64,000 nucleotides of DNA from the NCBI RefSeq assembly GCF_001668615.1, contig NZ_LZMC01000109.1:155496-219495 (forward strand). Reading direction: 5' to 3'. Positions within the stretch are counted from its first letter, which is position 1. Each line of letters opens with the position of its first letter. A program made the translations under genes and the position numbers. This DNA comes from Mycobacterium sp. 1274761.0. Its GTDB lineage: Bacteria > Actinomycetota > Actinomycetes > Mycobacteriales > Mycobacteriaceae. A model generated the notes under the pieces. That model saw only the letters and a program-made list of their open reading frames with translations. It had not been told where the DNA came from and ran no database searches. This document shows positions 1 to 9,037 of this stretch, piece after piece.

Positions 1-336
1 AAGGCGGACATCATCATTCGCGGCGGCGAGAACGTCAGCGCGCTGGAGGTGGAGGAGACGTTGCTGGGCATGCCGGAGGTGGCCGAGGCAGTGGCGGTGG
101 CCGCACCCGACCCACGATTCGGCGAGCGGGTGGTGGCGGTGCTGCGGATCAGGCCGGGCCGACAGATGCCGACCCTGGACGAGGTTCGCCAGCACTTCGG
201 CGCCGCGGGGCTGGCACGGCAGAAGTGGCCGGAAGAACTCCGCGAGGTCGCGGATTATCCGCGCACGGCGAGTGGCAAGGTACAGAAATATCTTGTCCGA
301 CAACAGGTTCAACATTCCCTGATGACAGAAGTGTGA
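1..336 (+). CDS. Acyl-CoA synthetase (AMP-binding), C-terminal part
   Basis: Cut by the left edge; the last 111 residues are visible. Family members activate a carboxylic acid to an acyl-adenylate and then the CoA thioester. The frame opens with IIRGGENVSALEVEE, the hinge and C-terminal domain motif of ANL ligases. It ends with PRTASGKVQKYLVRQQ, where the Lys of the TASGK motif is the conserved adenylation lysine. The next gene starts 11 bases after the stop and runs the same way, so this ligase probably opens the CoA-dependent operon that continues to 3980. The substrate cannot be told from this fragment. Confidence 0.9.
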   Translation, partial: KADIIIRGGENVSALEVEETLLGMPEVAEAVAVAAPDPRFGERVVAVLRIRPGRQMPTLDEVRQHFGAAGLARQKWPEELREVADYPRTASGKVQKYLVRQQVQHSLMTEV

Positions 337-347
337 GGAGCGGGCAA

Positions 348-1184
348 GTGGCTGGACGGGTGGAAGGCAAAGTGGCCTTTGTTACAGGTGCTGCGCGCGG
401 TCAGGGTCGCAGCCACGCGGTGCGGCTGGCCGAGGAGGGCGCCGACATCATCGCGATCGACGTATGCCGTCACATCGAGAACACGCCGGAACCGGCGCCG
501 ACTCCCGCCGATCTCGCCGAAACCGCCGACATGGTCAAGGCGCTCGATCGCCGCGTCGTCACCGCCGAGGTTGACGTGCGCGACTTCGATGGGCTGAAGA
601 GTGCCCTTGTCAGCGGAGTCGAGCAACTGGGCAGGCTCGACATCGCGGTAGCCAACGCGGGCATCGGCACACCGGGTGCCATGCTCGACGACATGGACGA
701 GCCGCGCTGGCAGCAGATGCTCGATATCAACCTCAGCGGCGTGTGGAAATCAGTGAAGGCCGCCGTGCCGCACATCAAGGCCGGGGGCCGAGGCGGCTCG
801 ATCATCATGACCAGTTCGGTGGGCGGGCTGAAAGCCTATCCGCATGTCGGCCATTACGTGACCGCCAAACACGGTGTCGTCGGCTTGATGCGCACCTTCG
901 CGGTCGAGCTGGGCCAGTTCTCGATCCGGGTGAACTCTGTGCACCCGACACACGTCGGCACCGACATGCTGCTCAACGAGTCGACGTACCGCTCGTTTCG
1001 GCCGGACCTGGACAATCCAGGCCCGCAGGACATCGAGCCGATCTGCAAGATGTTCCATATGTTGCCGATCCCGTGGGTGGAGGCGACCGACATCAGCAAT
1101 GCGGTGTTGTTCCTGGCATCCGACGAGGCGCGCTACATCACCGGTGTGCCGCTGCCCATCGATGCGGGTAGCTGCCTGAAATGA
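348..1184 (+). CDS. SDR oxidoreductase, mycofactocin-coupled subfamily
   Basis: A 278-residue NAD(P)-dependent short-chain dehydrogenase. GTG at 348 was chosen because a GAGGAG site lies just upstream and VEGKVAFVTGAARGQGR is the normal start of the family. Visible motifs are the cofactor loop TGAARGQGRSHA, the NAG motif (VANAGIG), the catalytic Ser (TSSVGG) and YVTAK (Tyr/Lys). The extra segment after strand 2 (DVCRHIENTP...LAETADMV) is typical of SDRs that keep their nicotinamide cofactor bound and use mycofactocin as external acceptor; that assignment is inferred from the insertion. It overlaps the CoA-transferase by ATGA, so the two are probably translationally coupled. The likely substrate is an alcohol intermediate of the surrounding pathway. 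Confidence 0.88.
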   Translation: MAGRVEGKVAFVTGAARGQGRSHAVRLAEEGADIIAIDVCRHIENTPEPAPTPADLAETADMVKALDRRVVTAEVDVRDFDGLKSALVSGVEQLGRLDIAVANAGIGTPGAMLDDMDEPRWQQMLDINLSGVWKSVKAAVPHIKAGGRGGSIIMTSSVGGLKAYPHVGHYVTAKHGVVGLMRTFAVELGQFSIRVNSVHPTHVGTDMLLNESTYRSFRPDLDNPGPQDIEPICKMFHMLPIPWVEATDISNAVLFLASDEARYITGVPLPIDAGSCLK

Positions 1185-2389
1185 CCGGAGCGTTCGACGG
1201 AATTCGGGTCGTCGAGCTCGCGCAATGGGTCTTTGTGCCCGTCGCCGGCGCCCTGCTGGCGGACTGGGGCGCCGACGTCATTCGTGTCGAACGACTCGAC
1301 GGCGACCCGTACCGCGGGCTCGCCACCCAAGGTATCGGTGCCGACCGCGGGGGCGTGAATCTCTCGATGGCACTTGCTAATCGGGGCAAACGGTCGGTCG
1401 CTCTCGACCTTCGCCAACCGCGCGGCCTCGAGGTGCTGCACGACCTGCTGGCGACTGCGGACGTCCTGCTGACCAGTCTGCGCCCAGGCGCCCTCGACCG
1501 CCTTGGCCTCGGCGCAGATATTGTGCGGGAACGCCACCCGCACCTGGTGTATGCGCGCGGCCACGGCTTCGGGGTGAACGGGCCTGACGCCAACCAACCC
1601 GGCTACGACAGTTCGGCGTTCTGGGCCCGCGGGGGTGTCGGGCACATGCTCACCCCGGCCGAGCGGGACTATCCGATCAGTCAGCGCGGGGCGATGGGTG
1701 ACCGAAACGGTGCGATGGCACTGGCGTTCGGCATCTCGGCGGCGTTACTCAAGCGCACACGTACCGGCCAAGGATCTGTCGTCGACGTGTCACTGCTGGC
1801 CACCGCCATGTGGATGCTGTCCTCAGATCTGCTTGCTGCGCTCAACGGCGGTGAGGCGCAACCTGTTTCGGGTCGGGGTGCGATGGTCAATCCGCTCACG
1901 GCCACTTACCGCACCAAGGACGGCCGCCATGTCCAGCTGATGTTCATTCAGGGCGACCGCTACTGGGCCGACTTCTGCCGCACGATCGGGCGGCCCGATC
2001 TGAGTGACGACGAACGGTTCGCCGACATGGCGGCGCGACGAACCAACGCCGCGGCGTGTATCGCCGAACTGGACTCGGTGTTCAGAGGCCACACGCTCCA
2101 CGAATGGAAGCAGATCCTCGCGGCCCTCGATGCCCCGTGGTCGCCGATGCAGACCATCCACGAGGTGGTCGACGACCCGCAGGTGCTGGCCAACTCTTAC
2201 GTGGGCGAAGTGGAGACTGGCCACGGGTCGTCATATCGATTGCCCACCGTCCCAGTGCAATTCGATGGCCGCCCGCCCGAGCTGCGCAGGGCTCCGGAAC
2301 ACGGTGAACATACCGAGGCCGTCCTGGTCGAACTCGGCTACGAGTGGGACCGCATCGGCGCGTTGGTTGATGCAGGTGTGATCCCGTGA
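1181..2389 (+). CDS. Family III CoA-transferase (CaiB/BaiF)
   Basis: A 402-residue protein of usual family length. It starts GIRVVELAQWVFVPVAGALLADWGADVIRVE, the family N-terminal signature. It has RGKRSVALDLR and an MGDRNGA motif in which Asp174 corresponds to the aspartate that carries CoA in formyl-CoA transferase. Family III enzymes move CoA between carboxylic acids, or racemise 2-methylacyl-CoAs (Amacr branch); which reaction applies here is unknown. ATG at 1181 overlaps the upstream SDR stop and its own stop overlaps the DUF35 start, so it lies inside one tightly coupled operon. Confidence 0.9.
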   Translation: MTGAFDGIRVVELAQWVFVPVAGALLADWGADVIRVERLDGDPYRGLATQGIGADRGGVNLSMALANRGKRSVALDLRQPRGLEVLHDLLATADVLLTSLRPGALDRLGLGADIVRERHPHLVYARGHGFGVNGPDANQPGYDSSAFWARGGVGHMLTPAERDYPISQRGAMGDRNGAMALAFGISAALLKRTRTGQGSVVDVSLLATAMWMLSSDLLAALNGGEAQPVSGRGAMVNPLTATYRTKDGRHVQLMFIQGDRYWADFCRTIGRPDLSDDERFADMAARRTNAAACIAELDSVFRGHTLHEWKQILAALDAPWSPMQTIHEVVDDPQVLANSYVGEVETGHGSSYRLPTVPVQFDGRPPELRRAPEHGEHTEAVLVELGYEWDRIGALVDAGVIP

Positions 2390-2802
2390 CGTCGCAGCGG
2401 CCCGCTCCGGTGCCCGACGAATCGTCGGCGCCGTTCTGGGCCGCTGCCGCGCAACACATCCTGACCGTGGCACGGTGCGGACGGTGCGCCACTTTGACCT
2501 TGCCGCCGGATGTGGTGTGCACGGTGTGCGGCTCCACCGATCCCGACTACGAGTTCACGGTGGTGAGCGGGCGCGGCGTCATCCGGTCGTGGACGGTGAT
2601 CCGGCAGTCGTTCCTGCCCGGCTTCGACGTTCCGTTCGTGCTTGTCGACGTGGAGCTCGCCGAACAGGCCGACCTCCGCCTGATCGGCAGGCTGCTCGAC
2701 GGCGTCCAGGCGAACCTGAGCATCGGTGCACCCGTGCGGGTGGTGTTTGAGGACCTGACTGCCGAAATGGCTGTTCCGGCATTCGTATTGGTGGACGTGT
2801 GA
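2386..2802 (+). CDS. DUF35 Zn-ribbon/OB-fold protein
   Basis: A 138-residue protein with an N-terminal rubredoxin-like zinc ribbon (CGRC ... CTVC, about residues 31-48) and a C-terminal OB-fold (VVSGRGVIRSWTVIRQSF onwards). DUF35 proteins are non-catalytic partners that bind acyl-CoA next to a thiolase-like or hydratase subunit; ChsH2 with Ltp2 in cholesterol side-chain breakdown is the studied case. The GTG start overlaps the CoA-transferase stop, and its stop overlaps the start of the thiolase-like gene. The two proteins very probably form one complex. Confidence 0.88.
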   Translation: MTSQRPAPVPDESSAPFWAAAAQHILTVARCGRCATLTLPPDVVCTVCGSTDPDYEFTVVSGRGVIRSWTVIRQSFLPGFDVPFVLVDVELAEQADLRLIGRLLDGVQANLSIGAPVRVVFEDLTAEMAVPAFVLVDV

Positions 2803-3980
2803 ACACCGGAGTGGCCATCGTCGGCTACGCAAACAGCGCCGTAGAGCGGCGCTCACCGCGCCCACTGGGCGCGATCGCGGTCGACACGGCACGCGCCGCG
2901 ATCACCGACTCCGGGCTGACGGTGGACCGCCTCGACGGATTCGTCAGCTCCAGCATGTTGCCGAGCGCGGGCGGGCACCAGGCCGTCGACGGCGTCAGCA
3001 TGGTCACCTCGAATTGGCTGGCGCGCAGCCTCGGCGCGAGCCCGGCATACGTCGCGGGCTTCGACGGCATCGGCCAGATCAGCGGTTCGGTCGGTTTGGC
3101 CGTCAACGCGGTGGTCAGTGGTGCTGCGGACTACGTCCTGGTGCACCGCGCGCTGCACAACCCGGCCGGTAGCTATCACGCCAATGCCGTGCGCGAGGCC
3201 CGAGGCGCGCAGCAGTGGACTGCGCCGCAAGGGTTCTTCGGCCCGCTGGCGATGATCGCACTGCCATACACCGAGTACCTGCAACGCTACGGCGCCCAGC
3301 GCGAGTCGATGGCCAGCGTCGTCACCGAGGCGCGCAAGAACGGTGCGCGGCTGCCCTGGTCGTACTGGCGTGACCGGCGGCTGTCAGTTGACGATTACCT
3401 CGCCGAGCCCACCATCGCCGACCCGATCTGCCGATTGGATTGCGACATACCGGTCGACGGGGTGGCCGCATTCGTCTTCACCTCCGCCGAACGTGCGCGG
3501 GATCTGCCGAACCGGCCCGTTTATGTGGCCGGCTACGCCGCGAGTTCGGGTGGTCGACGGCGGCTGCCGCTGCACTGGCCACTCGACGACATCATCGACG
3601 GTGGCGCCGACACCGTCGGTCGGTTGTGGCAGCGAACGGGTCTGAGCATCAACGATGTTGACCTGCCCCAAGTCTACGACGGCTTCTCTCCGCTGGCGTG
3701 GTTCTGGCTCGAGGCGCTGGGCATCTGCCCGATCGGCGAGGCGCACCGCTTCATCGACGCGGGCGGTATCGACAGCGACCGGCCCGGATCAGTGCCTGCG
3801 CTTTCCGGTGGCGGTGCGCTCGGCAACGGCCGGATGCACGGTGTCCCACAGATGCTCGAATGCTATCTGCAACTATCCGGCCGCGCCGGAGACCGGCAGC
3901 GCGACGCGTCGGTGGGCATTGCCTGTCAGGCCGCACCGCACTTCGGTGGTCTGGTGGCTTACACGGCTGCGCTGCTCTAG
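2799..3980 (+). CDS. Thiolase-like lipid-transfer protein (Ltp2-type; possible retro-aldolase)
   Basis: A 393-residue thiolase-fold protein of the SCP-x/Ltp group. Its N-terminus (VAIVGYANSAVERRSPRPLGAIAVDTARAAI) and C-terminal SGGGALGNGRMHGVPQMLE region fit the family. The nucleophilic cysteine expected around residue 95 is absent: the segment reads FDGIGQISGSVGL. Ltp2-type members without that cysteine act as retro-aldolases that split beta-hydroxyacyl-CoA with a DUF35 partner, and such a partner is encoded immediately upstream with a GTGA overlap. A QVYDGFSP motif supplies a conserved Tyr like those used by Ltp2. I infer retro-aldol cleavage of a branched or ring-bearing CoA ester. The gene converges on the mce operon with two bases between the stops. 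Confidence 0.8.
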   Translation: MNTGVAIVGYANSAVERRSPRPLGAIAVDTARAAITDSGLTVDRLDGFVSSSMLPSAGGHQAVDGVSMVTSNWLARSLGASPAYVAGFDGIGQISGSVGLAVNAVVSGAADYVLVHRALHNPAGSYHANAVREARGAQQWTAPQGFFGPLAMIALPYTEYLQRYGAQRESMASVVTEARKNGARLPWSYWRDRRLSVDDYLAEPTIADPICRLDCDIPVDGVAAFVFTSAERARDLPNRPVYVAGYAASSGGRRRLPLHWPLDDIIDGGADTVGRLWQRTGLSINDVDLPQVYDGFSPLAWFWLEALGICPIGEAHRFIDAGGIDSDRPGSVPALSGGGALGNGRMHGVPQMLECYLQLSGRAGDRQRDASVGIACQAAPHFGGLVAYTAALL

Positions 3981-3982
3981 GC

Positions 3983-5419
3983 CTAGTGTGGCAGGAGGTC
4001 CTCGACATTCTGCGGCGGTGGTGCACCGAGATCGCTCTGCTGATAAAGGTTTCCGTCGGGCCCGACGTAGCGGCCGGTGTTCGGGTCGTAGTTGGCGACA
4101 CCGGTCTTCGGCGGCATCGGTGTGCCCTCGACGGGCGCGGTGGTGTTCGCGTTCACGTCGATCCGGCTGTCGGGCGGAACGCCCTGCGCGATCAGATTGG
4201 GGTCGAAAGGGTACGGCCCGAGCACGTGCTGGCGCATCGCGATCGGCTGGTATGGTCGGTCGCTCTTGCAGAGCTCCACCGTCGGGGCGCGCTTGCCGGG
4301 TTGATCCATGCACGGGTTGTTGCGCACGCCGCGTACCGCGATAGGGGAGTCCTGTGGCAGCTTACAGTACAGATCGTCAGGGGTGTCGATCACGGATTCG
4401 TCTGCGGGGGAACGCCATTGGTTCGGTGGAAGGAAACCCACCGTGCACGGCGGCGGATCGCCGTTCATCAGCGCGAAACCGCCCAGCGACAAGCCGGTGG
4501 GATTGTTGATCGGCGAGAGCGCGCCGAATCCACCGATGTAGGGCGGCAGCAGGACCAGCAGTTGGCGCAGCGCCGGGTTGTACGTCACCCCCACCTCGCC
4601 GACGGAGGACAGGTTCGCCAACAACACCGGCAGCGTCGGCTTGACCTGGTCGAGCAGCCGCCACACCTCGTCGGCTGCGCCCGATCCCGCCGTTAGCAAC
4701 GTGCGTAGGTCGTCGTCATTGCGCACTACCTGACCGGTGACTCCGTTGAGGTTGCGCGCCCAGGTCCGCAGCTGGTCGACGCTTCGGGCCTGCGAGTCCA
4801 GCAGCGGCGCGCTGTCTTCGATGAGGGCTCGCGTCTGGTCGGCCGTTGCGTCCGCGTCGGCGGCGATTCGCGAGCCCGAGTCGAGCAGCGAGCCGACGTC
4901 GTAGCCGGCGCCGTCGAAGGCGTGGAACGACTCGTCGAGCAGGCCGGACAACTTCTGCTTCGGCACACTGCCGACGAGTGCGTTGAGCTGATCGAGCACT
5001 GGACCGACTCTTTGCGGCACGGTGGTGTTCTCCTTCAGGATTACCGTGCCGTCGGCGAGATAGGGCGGCCCACCGCTTCGCGGTATGAGGTCGACGTACT
5101 GCTCGCCGACCGCCGACACGCTCCGCACATTCGCTTGCACATCGCGCGGTATCTGCGGCGGATCGTCAAGCGAGAGAACGGCCGTCGCGCCGGTGGCGGT
5201 GGGTTCGACGCTGGTGACCTTGCCGATCTGCACGCCGCGATAGGTCACGTTGGCGAACCGGTACAGCCCACCGGTGTTCGCAAGTTGCACAGTGACCTTG
5301 ATGTGCCCGATGCCCAGCAACGTCGGCACCTGCAGATATCCGAATACCATCACCGCCGTGCCGATTACGGAGGCGATCGTGAACACGATCAGCTGGGTCC
5401 GCACGAACCGGGTCAGCAT
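3983..5419 (-). CDS. MCE family protein, MceF position
   Basis: A 478-residue last member of the mceABCDEF set. One N-terminal membrane helix (LIVFTIASVIGTAVMVFGYL, about 9-28) is followed by the MCE domain (VTVQLANTGGLYRFANVTYRGVQIGKV), then a long helical region and a proline-rich C-terminal tail. MCE proteins form hexameric or tube-like assemblies that carry lipids or sterols across the envelope. The start overlaps the mceE stop by one base (TGATG). Its stop almost touches that of the convergent thiolase-like gene. Confidence 0.9.
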   Translation of the reverse strand: MLTRFVRTQLIVFTIASVIGTAVMVFGYLQVPTLLGIGHIKVTVQLANTGGLYRFANVTYRGVQIGKVTSVEPTATGATAVLSLDDPPQIPRDVQANVRSVSAVGEQYVDLIPRSGGPPYLADGTVILKENTTVPQRVGPVLDQLNALVGSVPKQKLSGLLDESFHAFDGAGYDVGSLLDSGSRIAADADATADQTRALIEDSAPLLDSQARSVDQLRTWARNLNGVTGQVVRNDDDLRTLLTAGSGAADEVWRLLDQVKPTLPVLLANLSSVGEVGVTYNPALRQLLVLLPPYIGGFGALSPINNPTGLSLGGFALMNGDPPPCTVGFLPPNQWRSPADESVIDTPDDLYCKLPQDSPIAVRGVRNNPCMDQPGKRAPTVELCKSDRPYQPIAMRQHVLGPYPFDPNLIAQGVPPDSRIDVNANTTAPVEGTPMPPKTGVANYDPNTGRYVGPDGNLYQQSDLGAPPPQNVEDLLPH

Positions 5420-6639
5420 CAGAACGGCCCTGCGAAGATCGCTGCCGACTGGGTCGCGAGCACCGGCGGAGGTGTGATTGGCAGCACCGCCTCGACCGGA
5501 GCAGGGGCAGCGGGCTGCGTCCCCTCCTGCGGCGGTGGCGCCGCACCCGCGCTCAGCGGCGCGTAGGTGTAGTTCGAGGGCTTCGGATCACCGGGCGCCG
5601 GGACCATCCGGGCGGTCGGATCGCCCCACCGAGTGCCCAAGAAGATCGAGCGTTTCAGCCGGGGATAGGTGAGGTCCATGGTCGCGAAGATGTTGATGTA
5701 GTCGCCCCGGATGGCACGGTCGACGAAGTTCTGCGAAAAGGGGAAAGTCGGGATGTAGGCGAGCACGGTGCCGAGTTGCGGGCCGACATCGGCGAGTGCT
5801 TTCAACGTCGGCTCCAAATTGGTCAAATTCTCGACGAGATCGTCTTTCGTGCTGTTGACCAATTGCGTTGCGGTGTCGCAGAATTGACCCAGTTTCTGCA
5901 TCGCCGTGACGAGCCTCGCGCGCTCGGCGAGCAGCACGTCGAGGGCACCGGGGATGGTCTGCAATGCCTCCGTGATGTCGTTCTTCTGGTCGGCCAACGT
6001 CGTGGTCAGCCGGTCCAGCGCGGTGATCGTGTCACTGAATCGATGCCTCTGCTCGTCGACCACCCCGACGAGAGTGTTCAACCGCGAGAGCAGGTCACGA
6101 ATGTCGTCTTCGCGACCCGACAGCGCGACGGCGGTGCTGTGGATGAAATCACCGATCTGCCCCAGCCCACCGGCATTGGTCACCACTGACAGTGACGAAA
6201 GCGTCTGCTCGGTCGACGGATACGTCGACGACCGGTTGAGGCCGATGGTGGCGCCGGGAGCGAGACGCCCCTTGGGTGGCTCGCCTAGCGGCGGGTCGAG
6301 GGCGAGGTGCATCGAGCCGAGCAGGCTGGTTTGTCCGATGGTGGCGACTGCGTTGGCCGGCACGACGACGTCGGGCTTGACCCGAACGTCGACGACCGCG
6401 TGCCAGTTCGATGTCTTCAACCGGCCGACGCTACCCACCACGACGTCGTCGAGCATCACCGGCGAATTCGATTCCAGCGTACCGACATTGGTGATAAGAA
6501 CATGGTAGAGGTCGCTGTCCGGACCACTGGCCACCGCGCCGGGCAACGGCAACGAGTTCACACCTCCGAATGCGCACGACGAGGCGGTGATCGCAACCAG
6601 GCCAGCGGCTGCGGCGCGCCGCATTGCTCGCATGCTCAT
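5419..6639 (-). CDS. MCE family lipoprotein, MceE position (LprK/LprN-like)
   Basis: A 406-residue protein with a lipoprotein signal peptide: basic start MSMRAMRRAAAA, hydrophobic stretch, and lipobox TASSC with Cys22. Mce operons regularly carry a lipoprotein at the fifth position. The MCE domain begins near DLYHVLITNVGTLESNSPVMLDDVVVGSVG. A long alpha-helical segment follows, and the C-terminus is Pro/Ala-rich. Its ATG overlaps the mceD stop (ATGA). Confidence 0.9.
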   Translation of the reverse strand: MSMRAMRRAAAAGLVAITASSCAFGGVNSLPLPGAVASGPDSDLYHVLITNVGTLESNSPVMLDDVVVGSVGRLKTSNWHAVVDVRVKPDVVVPANAVATIGQTSLLGSMHLALDPPLGEPPKGRLAPGATIGLNRSSTYPSTEQTLSSLSVVTNAGGLGQIGDFIHSTAVALSGREDDIRDLLSRLNTLVGVVDEQRHRFSDTITALDRLTTTLADQKNDITEALQTIPGALDVLLAERARLVTAMQKLGQFCDTATQLVNSTKDDLVENLTNLEPTLKALADVGPQLGTVLAYIPTFPFSQNFVDRAIRGDYINIFATMDLTYPRLKRSIFLGTRWGDPTARMVPAPGDPKPSNYTYAPLSAGAAPPPQEGTQPAAPAPVEAVLPITPPPVLATQSAAIFAGPF

Positions 6640-7976
6640 GACGGCGGCGCCTCGGCGGGTAGTAACAGATCGGGCAGCGTCGGGCCGGGCGTCGAGCTTG
6701 CGGCGCCGGCAGGCGGCGCTCCGAAGCCCGGCGGCGGGGGTACGTCACCGGCGCCGGTGTAGGCCGACACCGCGGGCGGCGGTTCGGGAGCATCGGGCGG
6801 GCCGGCGGGGCCGGCCTCGGCGAGCGAGGGGTCGGTGTAGGACAGCTTGTCCGGGGTGACAGAGGGCATCAGGAACGGATTCAACGGCGGCTGCGGCAGG
6901 ATATTGAAGTTGAGTAACCGCAGTGCGGGGCCCAGGTACTGCGCGCACAGCTTCCCGGTCTCGGACGCCGTGACGTTCTCGATGGCGCCGATAGCCGAAC
7001 AGATGAACGCGACCGGGTTGGCGAAGTTGGCGAACACGAAGGTGCCGAGGCCGCCGGGCACATTCGGGTTGAGGATGTTGTAGGCGTTGGCGAACGCTGT
7101 CGGCGCGACGTGAAGGATGTTCTCCAAGTCGGTGCGATGGTCCACCAGGACCTGAGTCGAATTCGCCAGGCGCTGCACCTGTTCGCTGGTCTTATCGCGG
7201 GTGTTGGCGACGAAGCGCTGAACCTCGCCGACGGCGATGGCGAGCTCAGTCATCGCGGCATCGAGATCGCTTCTGCTGTCGTCGAGTACGGCGCTGAAGG
7301 TGGCCAGCCGGTCGGAGAACAACACGAGATCGTCGCTGCTGTCACGCAGGGCGGTGACGAAGGTCTGCAGGTTCTTGATGGTGGCGACGACGTCGCCGCT
7401 CCCCTCGGACAGGATGCGGGCGAGCTGTGAGAGCTGGGCGAAGGTTTGCCGCAGTTTGTCGCCGTTGCCCGCCATCGCGTTGGCGGCGCTGTTGATGAAC
7501 CGGCCCGCCGAGCTGGTCGACAATGTGCTGTCGGGACCGAGTTCGGTTGCCAGCCTGGATAATTGGGTCTTGACCTCATCCCACTCGATCGGAACGGCGG
7601 TCCGGTCGGCCGCAATGACATCGCCGTCGCCCAGCCGCGGTTGGCCGGGACGGTAGAGCGGCGCCAGCTGTACGTACCGCGCTGCCACCAGGTTCTGCGC
7701 GACGATCACCGCTCGGGCGTCGGCGGGCACCGCTACCCCGTGGTCGACCTGCAACGTGACTGCGGCGTGGTCGGGCTGGGGTGTGACCGCGGCGATGGTG
7801 CCGACCTTCACCCCCGCGACGCGCACCTCGTCGCCGGGGTACAGTCCGGTCGCCGACGAGAAGTACGCCGTGATGGTTTGCGGGTGGAACCACTCCTGGC
7901 GCACCACCACAGCGCTGCCCGCGATCAGGATGAGGGCCAAGGCTATCAGCAGCGCGCCGCGCATCCGCCGACTCAC
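6636..7976 (-). CDS. MCE family protein, MceD position
   Basis: A 446-residue protein with an N-terminal membrane helix (GALLIALALILIAGSAVVV, about 7-25). It is followed by a well conserved MCE domain (TITAYFSSATGLYPGDEVRVAGVKVGTI), the helical region, and a C-terminal tail rich in Pro, Gly and Ala, as is usual for MceD. The start is a GTG at 7976 that overlaps the mceC stop (GTGA). It belongs to the same lipid-transport assembly as its neighbours. Confidence 0.9.
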   Translation of the reverse strand: MSRRMRGALLIALALILIAGSAVVVRQEWFHPQTITAYFSSATGLYPGDEVRVAGVKVGTIAAVTPQPDHAAVTLQVDHGVAVPADARAVIVAQNLVAARYVQLAPLYRPGQPRLGDGDVIAADRTAVPIEWDEVKTQLSRLATELGPDSTLSTSSAGRFINSAANAMAGNGDKLRQTFAQLSQLARILSEGSGDVVATIKNLQTFVTALRDSSDDLVLFSDRLATFSAVLDDSRSDLDAAMTELAIAVGEVQRFVANTRDKTSEQVQRLANSTQVLVDHRTDLENILHVAPTAFANAYNILNPNVPGGLGTFVFANFANPVAFICSAIGAIENVTASETGKLCAQYLGPALRLLNFNILPQPPLNPFLMPSVTPDKLSYTDPSLAEAGPAGPPDAPEPPPAVSAYTGAGDVPPPPGFGAPPAGAASSTPGPTLPDLLLPAEAPPS

Positions 7977-9037
7977 CGTGTCCCTCCTGGAATTCCGTTG
8001 TGGGGCCAGGGGAACAGTGCGCGCGGCATGTTCGGGTCGCCGCGCCTGAATCCGAATGCGTAGTCGAGGAACGGCTGCAGCAATTGGGGCGGTATGAGAT
8101 TGGGAACGTAAGCGTTGTAGTACGCACCGCTGGAAACCGATTCGCTGGTGGTCATTTCGAATTTCTTGAGGCCGGGCAGAGCCTTGGCCAGGTTGTCGTG
8201 GTTGCGCTCCAGCATCGCCGTCACCGCGTTGAGTCGATCCAGCGTCGGGGCGAGTTCGGCCTCGTTGTCGTGCACCAGGCCCGTCAGGTTCTTGGCCACT
8301 GCGGCGGTGTTGGCGAGCAGCGCGCTGATCGCGTTGCGGCGCTCGACGAGGACGGCCAACAGATCGTTGGCGTTGAGGATGAGCGTGTTGACCTGCTGGC
8401 TGCGTTCGCCGAGCACCTCGATTACCGAGGCCGCATTGTGCAGCAGATCGGTCAGCGTCTCGCTGCGGCTATTGAGCGACCTGGCCAACCGTGTCAGGCC
8501 GTCGAACGTCGGACCCAGTTGCGGCGCAACCTGATCTAAGGTAGCCGAAAGAGTGTCGAGGGACTGGTTCAGCGCGGCGGTGTCGTTCGCCGCGACGTTG
8601 GTCGTGAGGTCGTTGACGGCCTCGTTGAGGGAGTACGGGGACCCTGTCCGCGACAGCGGGATGATGTCGCCGACCCCCATCCGTCCGCCGCCCGCGGATT
8701 CAAGGGTCACGATTCGCGCACCTAGCAGTGAGCCGGTCCTGATATGGGCTTTGGTCTGGTCACCGAGACGCACTGTGGCCCTGATGACGAAGGTGACGAG
8801 AGCGCCGTGCTCGCCGAGTGCGACGTCGGTGACGGACCCGACCGAAGTGCCAGCTAACTGGACGTCGTTGCCGGTGGTGAGTCCGCCCGCGTCGGCGAAT
8901 TCGGCCTGGTACCGGATACCCGCCGCCAGGTCGACCAGCCGCTCGGGCTGCAGTCCGACCCCGACCACGAGGAGCGCGAGGACGATCCCGATGACGCCCG
9001 CCCGCCGCAGAGCCGGGTTGTTGCGGTACCTATTCAT
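7973..9037 (-). CDS. MCE family protein, MceC position
   Basis: A 354-residue protein. The open frame extends upstream, but ATG at 9037 (MNRYRNNPALRRAGVIGIVL) was chosen because it overlaps the end of mceB by eight bases and gives a basic start, one membrane helix and then the MCE domain (YQAEFADAGGLTTGNDVQLAGTSVGSV). The extra 71 codons upstream are low-complexity Arg/Ser sequence lying over mceB. The C-terminal third is helical and ends with a short conserved tail (LDYAFGFRRGDPNMPRALFPW). Confidence 0.88.
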   Translation of the reverse strand: MNRYRNNPALRRAGVIGIVLALLVVGVGLQPERLVDLAAGIRYQAEFADAGGLTTGNDVQLAGTSVGSVTDVALGEHGALVTFVIRATVRLGDQTKAHIRTGSLLGARIVTLESAGGGRMGVGDIIPLSRTGSPYSLNEAVNDLTTNVAANDTAALNQSLDTLSATLDQVAPQLGPTFDGLTRLARSLNSRSETLTDLLHNAASVIEVLGERSQQVNTLILNANDLLAVLVERRNAISALLANTAAVAKNLTGLVHDNEAELAPTLDRLNAVTAMLERNHDNLAKALPGLKKFEMTTSESVSSGAYYNAYVPNLIPPQLLQPFLDYAFGFRRGDPNMPRALFPWPHNGIPGGTR

